DNA of 40,213 nt from Blastocatellia bacterium (GCA_035573895.1 DATLZR010000006.1:1-40213); one strand, 5' to 3'; positions 24,769 through 34,842 are shown, counted from the first letter of the stretch. The notes: generated from the sequence alone by a model not told the origin. Translations and numbers: made by a program.

Positions 24769-24798
24769 TTGACAGGTTCTTCTCCCCCTGCCTAAGAT
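24769..24798 (+). promoter_or_regulatory. Sigma-70 promoter for uvrA
   Basis: A perfect TTGACA (24769-24774), an 18-base spacer and TAAGAT (24793-24798) place transcription start near 24805, 37 bases before the uvrA ATG. I see no classical LexA-type box overlapping it. The DNA from 24547 to 24768 holds no gene, only GC-rich inverted repeats around CTCCGGAG. Confidence 0.6.
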
Positions 24799-24841
24799 TC
24801 CCATTTTGGACCGGCGCCAGCACTTCTCACCGTAGACGGTC

Positions 24842-27685
24842 ATGACGATGGATAGAATTACGATCCGGGGGGCCCGGGAGCACAATCTTAAAAATCTCGA
24901 CTTGGAGATCCCGCACCATTCCCTGACGGTGATTACGGGGCTGAGCGGCTCAGGGAAGTCAAGCCTCGCTTTCGATACCCTTTACGCAGAGGGGCAGCGG
25001 CGCTATATAGACTCGCTCTCGGCCTACGCCCGCCAGTTCCTCGATCAGTTCGAAAAACCCGATGTTGACTCCATCGAAGGACTCTCACCCGCCCTGTCCA
25101 TCGAGCAGAAAACTATCAGTCGAAGTCCTCGCTCAACAGTGGGAACGGTGACCGAGATTTACGATTACCTGAGAGTCCTTTTCTCCTCGATTGGTCGCCC
25201 TCACTGTCCCCAATGTCGTCAACCCATTACTCGCCAATCAGTCGATCAGATCGTCAAGACGATTCTGGAGATTCCTTCGGGTGAACGGGTGATGATCCTG
25301 GCTCCCATTGTGCGCGGGAGAAAGGGGGAATTTCGCAAGGAGCTGGAGAAGCTGGCGCGTCAGGGGTTTCTCCGCGCCCGCATTGATGGTGAGCTTCGGT
25401 CTCTGGAGGAACCGATCTCGCTCAGCCGCCGAAAGAACCACACGATTGAGATCGTGGTGGATCGGCTCTTGATCAAGCCGGGGATCCGCGAGCGGCTGGA
25501 ATCGGCGGTCAAAACGGCATTGAAGCTGACCGGAGGCACTGTGTTGGTTTCAGTGGTGGATGGGAGCGAGCACCTGTACTCGGAAAAGATGGCCTGCGTC
25601 GAATGCGGGTTCTCTGTTCCCGCCCTGGAACCGCGCTTTTTCTCCTTCAACAGTCCATACGGAGCATGCCCGGAATGCCAGGGGTTGGGGGTGAAGCCGA
25701 CCATCATTCCCGAACGTATTATCGTGGATCCTCAGAAGCCCCTTAAGGACCTCGACCTGGTCTCGCCGGATCGAGCGACGGAACTTTATCTGAAGAATGC
25801 GCTGCTCGCTCTGGCACAACACTTCAAGCTAGATGTCCGAACACCGTTTGCGGAGTTGCCGGAAAATGTCAAGAATGCCTTTTTCTACGGGACGAAAGAA
25901 AAGCTCACCGCTGGCCGCTTTGGATCGAGGCAGAACCCTCCCTGGATAGGTGCAGTTCGCCTTCTTGAGCGATCCCTCGCTCGACGAAATGGCTACGAGA
26001 GCGATGACGAAAACGGGGACATGACCGCCTCCTCGCTGGTTCGCCTGATGCCCTGTCCCGCCTGCAGGGGGAAGCGGTTGCAGCCTGCGAGTCTGGCTGT
26101 CACAGTGGGCGGTCGGTCAATAGCCGACTATACGGCCATGCCTATTGGCGAGGCCTTGGAAGTGTTTCGCCTCCTCCCTCAACATCTGACGGCGCGGGAG
26201 CTAGAGATCGCCGGCCTCCTCCTCAAAGAGATTTGCTCCCGTTTGGAATTTCTCGAACGAGTCGGTGTCGGATACTTGACGCTCGACCGTCCGGCCACGA
26301 CCCTTTCCGGAGGAGAAGCCCAGCGGATCCGCCTGGCCACTCAGATCGGGTCCCAGCTGCGCGGCGTGCTCTATGTCCTCGATGAGCCGTCCATCGGCCT
26401 TCATCCCCGGGATAACCGTCGTTTGCTGGAGACCCTTGAACGATTACGCGACCTCGGAAATACCGTCGTCGTCGTGGAACATGATGAAGAAACGATCCGA
26501 CGGGCTGACTATGTGATTGACCTCGGTCCGGGGGCGGGAAGTCAGGGTGGATTTCTCGTCGCCAGTGGTCCCCCTGAGGCTATCGCACAAAATCCACACT
26601 CTCTCACCGGACAGTACCTGTCCGGTCAACGAACTATTCCCATTCCCGAGGTGCGGCGTCGCCCCCAGGGGAAGTTTCTCACGGTTCATGGGGCGGCGGC
26701 TAATAACCTCAAACATATAACGGTGCGATTTCCTCTGGGCCTGCTGATTTGCGTCACGGGGGTATCGGGTTCCGGGAAGTCCTCGCTCGTAGACGAGATT
26801 CTCTATCGGGCCTTGGCCCAAAAACTCTATGGGAGTACAGCGGAGCCAGGACCGCATGAAAAGATCACGGGAACGGAGTCCATTGATAAAGTGATCGAAA
26901 TAGACCAATCGCCGATTGGACGCACACCGAGATCGAATCCAGCGACCTACGTGGGCGTCTTCACTTTTATCCGCCAACTGTTCGCCCAGTTACCGGAAGC
27001 CCGGGCGCGCGGCTACAAACAAGGGCGATTCAGTTTCAATGTGAAAGGTGGCCGGTGTGACGCCTGTCAGGGTGACGGCCTTAAACGAATCGAGATGAAT
27101 TTCCTCCCCGATGTTTATGTTCCTTGCGAGGTTTGTCGGGGCTCCCGCTACAATCAAGAGACCTTGAGCGTCCGCTATAAGGGTTACTCCATTGCTGATG
27201 TCCTGCAGATGACCGTTGAAGACGCCTATGAGCTTCTGGAAAACATTCCGCCGATTAGGCAAAAACTGCAAACCCTGCGCGATGTGGGACTCGGATACAT
27301 CCAGCTCGGCCAGCCGGCCACGACACTGTCGGGAGGCGAAGCCCAACGGATAAAGCTCGCCAAGGAACTCAGTAAACGACCCACTGGTCGTACCCTCTAC
27401 ATCCTGGACGAACCAACGACGGGTCTGCACTTTGAAGATGTGAGGAAGCTGCTGGAGGTGCTTCAACGGCTCGTTGACATGGGCAATACGGTGATCGTGA
27501 TCGAACACAACCTTGAAGTCATTAAGTGTGCCGACTGGATCATTGACCTTGGGCCCGAAGGGGGAGACGCCGGAGGATACATCGTCGCAGAAGGCCCTCC
27601 CGAGGTGGTGGCTCAAACACCGAGTTCTTATACCGGCCAGGCCCTGGCTCCGATCCTTCGGGGACAAGCCCCACCCTCAGTGTGA
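24842..27685 (+). CDS. uvrA: Excinuclease ABC subunit A
   Basis: A UvrA of 947 residues, full length for the family, which scans DNA for lesions and loads UvrB. It has two ABC ATPase modules: Walker [10 protein letters not shown] with signature [14 protein letters not shown] and Walker B LYVLDEPS in the first, and [23 protein letters not shown] and [12 protein letters not shown] in the second. Zinc-binding cysteines are in CPQC, CVEC with CPEC, and in CDACQGDG with CEVC of the second module. An in-frame ATG at 24848 is a possible alternative start. Confidence 0.97.
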   Translation: MTMDRITIRGAREHNLKNLDLEIPHHSLTVITGLSGSGKSSLAFDTLYAEGQRRYIDSLSAYARQFLDQFEKPDVDSIEGLSPALSIEQKTISRSPRSTVGTVTEIYDYLRVLFSSIGRPHCPQCRQPITRQSVDQIVKTILEIPSGERVMILAPIVRGRKGEFRKELEKLARQGFLRARIDGELRSLEEPISLSRRKNHTIEIVVDRLLIKPGIRERLESAVKTALKLTGGTVLVSVVDGSEHLYSEKMACVECGFSVPALEPRFFSFNSPYGACPECQGLGVKPTIIPERIIVDPQKPLKDLDLVSPDRATELYLKNALLALAQHFKLDVRTPFAELPENVKNAFFYGTKEKLTAGRFGSRQNPPWIGAVRLLERSLARRNGYESDDENGDMTASSLVRLMPCPACRGKRLQPASLAVTVGGRSIADYTAMPIGEALEVFRLLPQHLTARELEIAGLLLKEICSRLEFLERVGVGYLTLDRPATTLSGGEAQRIRLATQIGSQLRGVLYVLDEPSIGLHPRDNRRLLETLERLRDLGNTVVVVEHDEETIRRADYVIDLGPGAGSQGGFLVASGPPEAIAQNPHSLTGQYLSGQRTIPIPEVRRRPQGKFLTVHGAAANNLKHITVRFPLGLLICVTGVSGSGKSSLVDEILYRALAQKLYGSTAEPGPHEKITGTESIDKVIEIDQSPIGRTPRSNPATYVGVFTFIRQLFAQLPEARARGYKQGRFSFNVKGGRCDACQGDGLKRIEMNFLPDVYVPCEVCRGSRYNQETLSVRYKGYSIADVLQMTVEDAYELLENIPPIRQKLQTLRDVGLGYIQLGQPATTLSGGEAQRIKLAKELSKRPTGRTLYILDEPTTGLHFEDVRKLLEVLQRLVDMGNTVIVIEHNLEVIKCADWIIDLGPEGGDAGGYIVAEGPPEVVAQTPSSYTGQALAPILRGQAPPSV

Positions 27686-27699
27686 AGGGGCAATGGATC

Positions 27700-28290
27700 A
27701 TGAGCAACGTGGCTGAGATTCAACGCCTCGCGCGAGAATCTGTGATGGTGAAGGAACGCTTTTTCTCTGCGCACGCGGATCGCGTCGCTCAAGCTGCTGA
27801 CCTCATGATTCAGGCGCTCGCGCGCGGAAAGAAAATTCTCCTTTTCGGGAATGGCGGGAGCGCAGCGGATGCTCAGCACATCGCCGCCGAACTGGTCAAC
27901 CGTTACAATCGGGAGCGCCCGGCGCTGGCGGCCATAGCACTGACAACAGATACCTCGATTTTGACCTCAATTGCCAACGATTCATCCTACGAGGACATCT
28001 TCAGCCGCCAGATCGAAGCGCTGGGGCAGCCGGGGGATGTCGCGATCGCAATCAGTACGAGCGGTCGGTCGGAAAATGTCATAAAAGGCGTGCAGACAGC
28101 GCGTGCCCGGGGACTCTATACCATCGGGCTTCTCGGGCGAGATGGCGGTGAAGTGGGACAACTGGTTGACCTCGCGCTTATTGTGGAAAGCGACCAAACG
28201 GCTCGAATTCAGGAGGTGCACATCACGATCGGGCACATCCTCTGTGATCTTGTTGAACGGGCGATGGCCTCGCCACCATCAGCAAGGTAG
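27700..28290 (+). CDS. gmhA: SIS-domain phosphoheptose isomerase (GmhA-like)
   Basis: A protein of 196 residues from ATG 27700 with GAAGGGG nine bases upstream; the frame also opens at GTG 27682, overlapping the uvrA stop. The SIS domain shows GNGGSAADAQHIAAELVNRY, ALTTDTSILTSIANDSSYED, ISTSGRSENV and the His-Ile pair in EVHITIGHILCDLVE. These match D-sedoheptulose 7-phosphate isomerase, the first step of heptose synthesis for lipopolysaccharide. It may be co-transcribed with uvrA. DiaA-like SIS proteins are similar, so the substrate is a good but not certain guess. Confidence 0.87.
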   Translation: MSNVAEIQRLARESVMVKERFFSAHADRVAQAADLMIQALARGKKILLFGNGGSAADAQHIAAELVNRYNRERPALAAIALTTDTSILTSIANDSSYEDIFSRQIEALGQPGDVAIAISTSGRSENVIKGVQTARARGLYTIGLLGRDGGEVGQLVDLALIVESDQTARIQEVHITIGHILCDLVERAMASPPSAR

Positions 28291-28356
28291 ACTGGTCTGA
28301 CGAGATACATAGCCCGGCTACCGAAGGTAGTTTGAACCCAGCAATCCGGTGAGACC

Positions 28357-29301
28357 ATGAGCACAAAGCCCTACGATCAGGCGTTCAAGTATCTGGCCGA
28401 GCAAGATGCCGAGGCGCTGATGTTGCTTTTGGGTGAACTGGCACCAGGCCAGCAGGCGAAGATTGCGTTACTGCCGCGCGAAATTAGCGTTGCCGCCCAG
28501 TTGCCCGATCAGCCCTATGAAGTGGCCACAGCCGAAGGCCGTCGGCTGGTGCACGTAGAGGCGCAGACTGTCTATGACAGCTCGCTACCCGATCGGATGC
28601 TGGACTATGGATTGCGTCTCTGGTTGAAGTACCGACTGCCTCTCAGCAGCTATGTGCTGGTGCTGACTCCGCGTGGAATGCCCCGCAAGCTAAGGCTCGG
28701 ACGTCGGGTGGAGGCAGGAGATCTGCAGATTAATTTGCGCTGTCGGCTGGTATGCCTGTGGCGAGTGTCGGGCCAGAAAGTTCTGGCGTGGAATCGCCCG
28801 AGCCTTCTGCCGTTCTTGCCACTCATGCGGGGTGGGTGGAAGGTGGTTCGCTCCGGGGCCCAGCACCTGAGAGAGATACCCGACGAGCGGCAGCGGTGTG
28901 AGCTAGGCTTGCACTTTCTGCTGCTGGGGGGACTCCGCTATGATAAAACTGAACTTATCGAACTGATCGGGAGGGAGAGCATGATACCGTTAGAACAACT
29001 GAAAGAGTCGAGCATGTATCAGTTCATCGTGGAAGAAGGGCTCCAGCAAGGGCTTCAGCAGGGGCTTCAGCAGGGGCTCCAGCAGGGGCTTCAGCAGGGG
29101 CTCCAGCAAGGGCTTCAGCAGGGGCTTCAGCAGGGACTTCGCCAGGAGGCGATGACGCTACTCCGGCGACTACTGGAACGTCGGTTCGGGTCGTTGCCGG
29201 AATGGGTTCAGCAGAAGATTGAAGTCGCCGATCAGACGACGCTCGAAGAGTGGGTCCTGCGAGTACCAGAAGCTCGATCCCTCGAAGAAGTTTTCCAGTA
29301 G
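28357..29301 (+). CDS. Rpn/PD-(D/E)XK transposase-like protein with GLQQ repeat and DUF4351 tail
   Basis: A protein of 314 residues. The N-terminal part (MSTKPYDQAFKYLAEQD, then RRLVHVEAQTVYDSSLPDRML and YGLRLWLKYRLP) looks like the Rpn/PDDEXK_2 nuclease-transposase family, with ExQ in the usual catalytic ExK/ExQ place. Residues 228-263 are nine GLQQ-type tetrapeptides likely to form a helix. The C terminus (ALTLLRRLLERRFG-like, residues about 266-310) resembles DUF4351. Rpn relatives nick DNA and promote recA-independent recombination. Such genes are often horizontally moved and vary in repeat number between strains. It stands alone between gmhA and efp. Confidence 0.75.
   Translation: MSTKPYDQAFKYLAEQDAEALMLLLGELAPGQQAKIALLPREISVAAQLPDQPYEVATAEGRRLVHVEAQTVYDSSLPDRMLDYGLRLWLKYRLPLSSYVLVLTPRGMPRKLRLGRRVEAGDLQINLRCRLVCLWRVSGQKVLAWNRPSLLPFLPLMRGGWKVVRSGAQHLREIPDERQRCELGLHFLLLGGLRYDKTELIELIGRESMIPLEQLKESSMYQFIVEEGLQQGLQQGLQQGLQQGLQQGLQQGLQQGLQQGLRQEAMTLLRRLLERRFGSLPEWVQQKIEVADQTTLEEWVLRVPEARSLEEVFQ
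29038..29145 (+). repeat. 12-bp in-frame tandem repeat (GLQQ x 8 plus GLRQ)
   Basis: Nine consecutive 12-base units of the form GG(G/A)-CT(C/T)-C(A/G)(G/C)-CA(A/G) fill 108 bases. Only third-position changes separate the first eight; the ninth codes for Arg. The near identity favours slippage, and unit gain or loss would keep the frame. Confidence 0.95.
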
Positions 29302-29593
29302 GTCTTAGGGGTCTGTCGGGGAGAGTCCCAACGCGCTCAGTCCTGGCGTGGGTTGGCATGCGGTCTTCTTACAAGCTACAATTCACCGACCACCTGAAAG
29401 CAGCGTTTGAATCCCGCACCGGTTCGATCCCATTTATAACAGCGGTAACTGTCGAGGGAAAGTCGTGGCTCCACTTCCCCAACCGAGTACGAGCCTCGTA
29501 TGCAATGACAGCAACTGGCGACGAAACGAGTGGGTGGCAGTAAGATTCATCCCTTTTTTCTTCGCCGGTGGCCGAGCAGCATCAGTTACATCC
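29302..29593 (+). other. Intergenic stretch between the Rpn-like gene and efp
   Basis: No gene is seen in 292 bases separating two convergent genes. A GGTTCGATCC string near 29421 resembles a tRNA T-loop, but the flanks do not pair. No clear terminator hairpin with a T-tract was found. Confidence 0.4.
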
Positions 29594-30172
29594 CTAGACC
29601 TTTCTCCCTTCCTGTTTCACCCGCTCGACGTACTTGCCAGTCTCGACTTCGATGCGAACGATTTCTCCTTCCTTGATGAACTGTGGGACGAGAACCTCCA
29701 TCCCGTTTTCCAACACAGCAGTCTTATAGGTTGACACGTCATGTTCGCGCAATCCCGGAGGGGCTGAAATGACTTTGAGGTCCACGAATTCGGGAAAGAC
29801 AACATTCACGGGATTACCGTTATAAATCTCCACAGGAATGCGCATATTCGCCTGAAGGAACTTCTCCCTGTGACCAATGACCTCTCGGGGCAGACTGATC
29901 TGTTCGAACGTCTCCGGATTCATGAAATAAAAATCCTCGCCATCGCTATAGAGGAATTCCATTTCCTGTCGTTCCAGCTCGACATCCTCGACTTTTTGAT
30001 CAGGATGAAATCGCCATTCCTTGATATGCCGCGTCTGGAGATTCTCGGCCTTGGCGAACATTGTCCCACCGAACTGTCCACCTCCAGCATGGTATTCGGC
30101 CTGGATGATCCGGTAAAGCTCGCCGTCAAGTTTGACCACCATTCCGGCGCGAATCTCCGATGCCGCAATCAT
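29594..30172 (-). CDS. efp: Elongation factor P family protein without the usual modified lysine
   Basis: A protein of 192 residues with all three EF-P domains: KOW-like (MIAASEIRAGMVVKLDGELY), the central OB domain and the C-terminal OB domain with GLREHDVSTYKTAVLENG and VPQFIKEGEIVRIEVETGKYVER. EF-P rescues ribosomes at polyproline. The domain I tip reads AEYHAGGGQFGG where EF-P usually has a PGKG-type loop with a modified Lys or Arg. No Lys or Arg is present at the tip, and the loop seems about two residues longer. ATG 30172 follows AGGAGGG. It may be a specialised paralogue; no epmA, epmB or earP-type modification gene is nearby. Confidence 0.88.
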   Translation of the reverse strand: MIAASEIRAGMVVKLDGELYRIIQAEYHAGGGQFGGTMFAKAENLQTRHIKEWRFHPDQKVEDVELERQEMEFLYSDGEDFYFMNPETFEQISLPREVIGHREKFLQANMRIPVEIYNGNPVNVVFPEFVDLKVISAPPGLREHDVSTYKTAVLENGMEVLVPQFIKEGEIVRIEVETGKYVERVKQEGRKV

Positions 30173-30431
30173 AGACAGCCCTCCTGACGTTTTTTCGCTG
30201 GTAAAGGTAATCTACGCACAATGTCCCCCAAAGGCAAGTGTGGCAACCGCATCAACCTCTGGGAGACCGACGGGGAAGGGGGATGCTCTCCGCACGCGAT
30301 GCCTCTTCAAAAAGGAGCTGGGGCATCCCCGGATAACTCCCACTGAGGAGATGCCCGGAGTGGAAAGAACCCCACCCTCCCCACTCGAGATGACTCATCA
30401 CGATGTGAGCCTGTGGCGGAGTGGAGCTGGC

Positions 30432-31388
30432 TTACACACGGGCCTCGTCTACATCATAGAGGAATCGAATCACTCCCTCCATGTACACTCGTTGATCATC
30501 ATACATCGCCATGTGGCTCCCGTTAGGGCAGAACAGGTAACGCCCTCGCGGAAGCAGGCGCGCCATGTTCTCCATATGAGCGGGGTCCATCGTATCGTAG
30601 CGAGCCCCGATGACCAGAGTGGGCACGGTGATCTTGGCCAGATCCGCCGTGCGGTCCCATGTGGCGAGTTTTCCGCTCGCACCCAGTTCACTCGGCCCCT
30701 GCATCGGGACGTAAATTTTCGGATTGAGGTGCCGAAAAGCTCGATTGACCGGGTCCGGCCACTGATCGAGCGGCATGCGGAGAACATGGTGGACGTAGTG
30801 ATGGTTCAGGAGAAGTTCCATATAGCGCGGGTTTTCGTACTCTCCCGCTGCTTCGAGTTGCTTGATCTCCTTAAGCACAGACTGATCCATGGCGGGCATG
30901 AGTACCTTCTCCGCGTACTCATTGTATGCTGGGATGCTCGCCATCATGTTAGAGATGATGAGTCCCTTCAAATGGCACTGGTGGACGAGCGCGTATTCGA
31001 TGGCCAGGAGACCACCCCAGGAGTGACCGAGCAAAAAGAAATTCGTCTCGTTCAGGCCGAGCGTCCGACGAACCTGCTCGACCTCGTCCACAAAACGCGG
31101 AAGCTCCCACAGGTCGGGATCATCCGGTTGGTCACTATAGGCCGACCCCAGTTGATCGTAGTAGTAATACTCGATACCCGCCGCCGGGAAGTAAGAATCA
31201 AAGGCCTCGAAATATTCATGCGTCGCTCCGGGACCACCATGAAGCAACAGCACTTTGATTCGAGGATTGTTTCCCACTCGTTTGGTCCATACGCGGAAGG
31301 ATCCTTTCGGCGTGGTAATAGGGATCAGCTTGACGCCGCCGCTCAACACATCGTCACGACCCGTTGAGTCAAAGTAGCCCTCAATCAT
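30432..31388 (-). CDS. Proline iminopeptidase-like alpha/beta hydrolase (peptidase S33)
   Basis: A protein of 318 residues from ATG 31388, fixed by a perfect GAAGGAGG ribosome binding site; an in-frame ATG at 31439 lacks one. Family marks are HGGPGATHEYF (oxyanion region), the nucleophile serine in GHSWGG, the acid in ARYDTMDP and the histidine in NGSHMAMY. Family members release N-terminal proline or act as amino-acid amidases. There is no signal peptide, so it is probably cytoplasmic. It is transcribed alone. The 243 bases downstream, to efp, contain a 7-bp inverted repeat (GGGCATC/GATGCCC near 30325-30360) that may help terminate it. Confidence 0.88.
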   Translation of the reverse strand: MIEGYFDSTGRDDVLSGGVKLIPITTPKGSFRVWTKRVGNNPRIKVLLLHGGPGATHEYFEAFDSYFPAAGIEYYYYDQLGSAYSDQPDDPDLWELPRFVDEVEQVRRTLGLNETNFFLLGHSWGGLLAIEYALVHQCHLKGLIISNMMASIPAYNEYAEKVLMPAMDQSVLKEIKQLEAAGEYENPRYMELLLNHHYVHHVLRMPLDQWPDPVNRAFRHLNPKIYVPMQGPSELGASGKLATWDRTADLAKITVPTLVIGARYDTMDPAHMENMARLLPRGRYLFCPNGSHMAMYDDQRVYMEGVIRFLYDVDEARV

Positions 31389-31526
31389 GGAACCTCCTTC
31401 TGATGACTCTCCAATCCCAGGCAACTGCTGTGCTGTCATCTATCGCTTGTGCGCCTCGCACTTCCCCTTTTGCTGGCGCCCGGTGATTGTACTGGCTGCT
31501 GCTAAACCTTAACAAGTGATTCTGCA

Positions 31527-31549
31527 TTCCGGCAGCATTCTTGCCGGAA
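31527..31549. promoter_or_regulatory. Perfect 8-bp inverted repeat upstream of the exporter operon
   Basis: TTCCGGCA and TGCCGGAA flank a 7-base spacer, just upstream of the best promoter of the exporter operon. With a 23-base span it fits a dimeric repressor site or an RNA hairpin. No T-tract follows on either strand. Confidence 0.4.
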
Positions 31550-31552
31550 GAC

Positions 31553-31582
31553 TTTGCAGCGGCATGACTGAGCGTTTATACT
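31553..31582 (+). promoter_or_regulatory. Candidate promoter of the exporter operon
   Basis: TTTGCA (31553-31558), an 18-base spacer and TATACT (31577-31582) give a start near 31589 and a leader of about 78 bases before the GTG start of the permease. Confidence 0.4.
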
Positions 31583-31666
31583 GACTGCCCGAAATGCGCC
31601 TGTCGAATGCAGGCCGCATCATCGTCATCATGATGAGCAACAGATCGGCGCGCCCGGAGGGGGACA

Positions 31667-32791
31667 GTGGTTTCGATTGCTCGAAAGAACCTCTTCCATG
31701 ACAAGGTGCGATTTCTGGTGGCCCTCGTCGGCGTGCAATTCGCCGTCGTCTTGATGACCCTCCAGGTGGGATTCCTCCTGAAGTTCATGTACAATGCCTC
31801 GGTCCTCATAGATCATAACGAGGCCGACATCTGGATCACCTCGAAGAATCTGAAAAATTTTGACTTCGCTCTTCCCTTCTCCGAGAGCAAACTCTACGAG
31901 GCGAGGAAAGTTCCTGGTGTCCTCTGGGCCGAGAAGCTCATCATGGGTTTCAGCTACTGGAAGATGCCCGACGGAGGCCAGGAAACCATCCAGGTGATCG
32001 GATTCAACCCGGAGACGATGATCGGCGCTCCCTGGGACATCATCACCGGAGATCTTCGCGAGGTCAAATACTTCAATCAGATCTTCATTGATGAAGCCGA
32101 CCGGGGCCGCCTGGGTAATCCCTGGGTTGGCGACGAAGTTGAGATCATCGGTCAGAAAGCCCGAATCGCCGGTATCACTCGAGGCGCCAAATCATTCGTC
32201 GGCAGTCCCTTCGCTTTCACTTCCTATAAGAATGCCCTCCGGTTAACCTTTGTTCAGCCGGGACAAACGGTCTATATTCTGATCAAGGTGGCGCCGGGCT
32301 ACTCTATCGCCGAGGTCAAAAACCGTCTCCAAGAGACCATTACCGGCGTGGACGTTTACACGAAGCGGGAATTCAGTTGGAAATCACGGCGATACTGGCT
32401 CCTCGTTACAGGAGCCGGTATTCTTCTGCTCAGCACGGCTCTCATGGGCCTCATCATTGGCGTCATCATTGTCGGGCAAACAATTTATGCTTCGACAATG
32501 GAGCACATCAAAGAGTTCGGGACGCTCAAAGCCATCGGTGCTTCCAACCGGGACATCTACGCCGTCATCATCAAACAGGCCTTGATCATCACCGCCATCG
32601 GCTACGGACTGGGCATGGTACTCAGCCGGTTCGCCCTGCAAGGGACGAGAAAGCTCGGCGTGGATGCCTATTTGCCGCCGAGCGTCCTCGCCATCATCTT
32701 CGCTGTGACGCTGGTGATGGGAGTCGCCTCGTCGCTTGTTTCCATTTACAAGGTGACAAAGATTGATCCGGCCCTTGTGTTCAAAAGCTGA
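31667..32791 (+). CDS. FtsX/DevC-like ABC exporter permease
   Basis: A protein of 374 residues beginning at GTG 31667 behind GGAGGGGG. One N-terminal helix (about 12-34) is followed by a large periplasmic domain (35-240), then three helices (about 246-270, 297-320 and 340-362). This is the four-helix MacB/FtsX/DevC plan. The segment MEHIKEFGTLKAIGASNRDIY is the conserved coupling region of these permeases. It is the first gene of a three-gene operon whose order matches DevC-DevA-DevB type systems, which export lipids or glycolipids through TolC in cyanobacteria. The substrate here is unknown, and no TolC gene is present. Confidence 0.85.
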   Translation: MVSIARKNLFHDKVRFLVALVGVQFAVVLMTLQVGFLLKFMYNASVLIDHNEADIWITSKNLKNFDFALPFSESKLYEARKVPGVLWAEKLIMGFSYWKMPDGGQETIQVIGFNPETMIGAPWDIITGDLREVKYFNQIFIDEADRGRLGNPWVGDEVEIIGQKARIAGITRGAKSFVGSPFAFTSYKNALRLTFVQPGQTVYILIKVAPGYSIAEVKNRLQETITGVDVYTKREFSWKSRRYWLLVTGAGILLLSTALMGLIIGVIIVGQTIYASTMEHIKEFGTLKAIGASNRDIYAVIIKQALIITAIGYGLGMVLSRFALQGTRKLGVDAYLPPSVLAIIFAVTLVMGVASSLVSIYKVTKIDPALVFKS

Positions 32792-32798
32792 CGGAAGT

Positions 32799-33491
32799 AT
32801 GGACCAACCACTCATTCGCCTGGAGCATGTGACGAAAGTCTACGGTCGCGGAGATTCGGCTGTGGTCGCCGTAGACGATGTGAACCTCAGCCTGTCGGGA
32901 GGGCGATTCATCATTCTCATGGGCCCGTCGGGCAGCGGCAAGACGACGCTTTTGACGATGATGGGGTGCTTGCTCAAGCCCACCCGGGGTCGAATCTTCA
33001 TCTTTGACAAAGAGGTGACGGCCCTGGATGAGCGACGGCTTCCGTTCATCCGACGTCAATATATCGGGTTTATTTTCCAGAGCTTCAATCTCTTCCCTGC
33101 GTTGACGGCGCTGGAGAATGTGGAATTGACCCTTCAGTTGAAGCGGATCAATGGCCGGGCGGCCCGAGAAACGGCCATTGAACTGTTGAAAAAGGTTGGA
33201 CTGGAGAAACGACTTCACCATCTTCCCGAGGACCTGAGCGGAGGAGAGAAGCAACGTGTGGCCGTGGCCCGCGCCCTCGCCGGTGATCCCCCGATTATCC
33301 TCGCCGATGAGCCAACGGGAATGCTGGACTCGAAGACCGGTCGCCTGATCGTCACATTGCTCAAAGAGATCTCAGCCAGGGATAATCGTCTCGTGTTCAT
33401 GGTCAGCCATGATAACCGCATCCTCGATCTGGCTGACGAAATCCTCTTTATGGAAGACGGCACGATCCGGCGGGAAAGAGATGCTGCGTGA
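32799..33491 (+). CDS. ABC exporter ATP-binding protein (DevA/LolD/MacB-like)
   Basis: A protein of 230 residues from ATG 32799, eight bases after the permease stop. Motifs are Walker [12 protein letters not shown], the Q-loop in [20 protein letters not shown], the signature [15 protein letters not shown], Walker [13 protein letters not shown] and the H-loop in VSHDNRI. These are typical of the MacB/LolD/DevA subfamily that works mechanically with FtsX-like permeases. The end overlaps the next gene by 11 bases, so translation is coupled. Confidence 0.92.
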   Translation: MDQPLIRLEHVTKVYGRGDSAVVAVDDVNLSLSGGRFIILMGPSGSGKTTLLTMMGCLLKPTRGRIFIFDKEVTALDERRLPFIRRQYIGFIFQSFNLFPALTALENVELTLQLKRINGRAARETAIELLKKVGLEKRLHHLPEDLSGGEKQRVAVARALAGDPPIILADEPTGMLDSKTGRLIVTLLKEISARDNRLVFMVSHDNRILDLADEILFMEDGTIRRERDAA

Positions 33492-34719
33492 GCTTATGAG
33501 CAAACGAATGACTGCGACTTTGTGGATCGTCATGGGAGCAGCCACGATTTTCCTCGGCATGTTCCTGGCGAATAATCACCGCCTTTCCAGCGAAGAAGGG
33601 CTGGTCCGACGTGGGGAGATCATCCTGCGGATTGCAGCCAACGGTCGGGTGGAGGGGGCGACGGAAGAAATCCGTGTCAGCTCGAAAATTCCCGGTCGTA
33701 TCCAGACCATAACCGTGGATGAGGGAGATCGTGTTACGAAAGGACAAATCCTAGTCATTCTGGACAACGAAGATTATCGCGCTCGAGTGGAGACCGAGCG
33801 CGCACTTCTGGAAAAGGCCGAAGCACATCTGAAGCTCCTTCGTTCAGGAGCACGCCGCGAGGAGATTGAGCAAGCGCGGGCCGCGGTGGACGAAGCGAGA
33901 GCCATTGCTGAAACCGCACGGCGAGATTATGAACGCCTCTCGCAACTCTTCCATCGGGGCGTCATCGCGCGGGATGAACTGGATCGCGCCGAGCGTGAAC
34001 TGCGAACGGCTATAGCGCGGCAGCAGATTGCTGAGCAACGGTACCAGCAGGTGCTCAGCTGGTTCCGGCCAGAAGAGATCGCTGCGGCCGAGGCCGATGT
34101 TCGCTTGGCCCGTGCCCGACTCGCTGAAGCGGAAGCCAATTACCAGAACACCTTTCTCCGCTCTCCGATCAGTGGGATCGTGACGAAACGGTTCATGAAA
34201 CCCGGTGAAAGCATCCGCTTTGAAACGGTGGGACTCCCCATTCTTTCTCTGGTAGACACATCGGCCCTGCGCGTGCGAGCAGAAATTGATGAAACGGATG
34301 TCGCTAAGGTCGCCGTCGGGCAGAGGGCATATATCAGAGCTGATGCCTACCGGGAGGAGGTTTTCACCGGACGAGTCGTTCATATCGCACCATCGCTGGG
34401 GCGAAAGACACTCTTCAGCGACGAACCGGCCGAGAAGCGGGACACGGAAATCCTCGAAGTGCTCATTGATCTCGATCCCTCGGCGCGTCCCTTGAAGATC
34501 GGATTGCGCGTCGAGGTGACCATCGAGGTTTTGCGCAAGGAGAATGTCCTTGTCGTTCCAGCCCGCGCCGTGATTCACAAGGACGGACGGGCATTCGTCC
34601 TGAAGCGCACGCCGAAGGGATGGCGCGAACATCCCGTCCGGGTTGGCGCAACCGATGGAGTCAACACGGAAGTTCTTGACGGTCTGACCGAAGGAGACAT
34701 TGTTCGCCGCCTCCCATAA
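33481..34719 (+). CDS. HlyD/DevB-like periplasmic adaptor (membrane fusion protein)
   Basis: A protein of 412 residues from ATG 33481 (ATG 33496 possible). A signal anchor lies at about 12-30 ([17 protein letters not shown]). The lipoyl half-motif [20 protein letters not shown] is followed by a long helical hairpin (about 95-220, Ala/Glu/Arg-rich), the second lipoyl half [19 protein letters not shown] and beta-barrel and proximal domains to the end. It links the inner-membrane ABC pair to an outer-membrane channel. With the two genes before it, it makes a DevBCA/MacAB-type tripartite exporter lacking only the outer-membrane factor. Confidence 0.9.
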   Translation: MLRELMSKRMTATLWIVMGAATIFLGMFLANNHRLSSEEGLVRRGEIILRIAANGRVEGATEEIRVSSKIPGRIQTITVDEGDRVTKGQILVILDNEDYRARVETERALLEKAEAHLKLLRSGARREEIEQARAAVDEARAIAETARRDYERLSQLFHRGVIARDELDRAERELRTAIARQQIAEQRYQQVLSWFRPEEIAAAEADVRLARARLAEAEANYQNTFLRSPISGIVTKRFMKPGESIRFETVGLPILSLVDTSALRVRAEIDETDVAKVAVGQRAYIRADAYREEVFTGRVVHIAPSLGRKTLFSDEPAEKRDTEILEVLIDLDPSARPLKIGLRVEVTIEVLRKENVLVVPARAVIHKDGRAFVLKRTPKGWREHPVRVGATDGVNTEVLDGLTEGDIVRRLP

Positions 34720-34842
34720 TGGATAATCAGTCGCCGGGCAGTGTGTCGCCGAAGCGTTCGGTTGCAGCGCATCCTGCGTCGTGTCCCTCGCTACGGCTCT
34801 CATTTTTGCCGACCGGGAGCGAAAAATTCCACCCCCGCCTGC

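Noticed and set aside
29038-29145. Tandem repeat considered as a CRISPR or intergenic satellite
   Set aside because: The units are 12 bases without spacers and code in frame for GLQQ inside a protein.
29409-29431. tRNA T-arm-like string GGTTCGATCC
   Set aside because: The bases flanking the loop do not form the five-pair stem and no anticodon or acceptor stem is present.
30132-31367. 411-codon open frame on the plus strand opposite the S33 hydrolase
   Set aside because: The hydrolase on the minus strand has all catalytic motifs and a perfect ribosome binding site.
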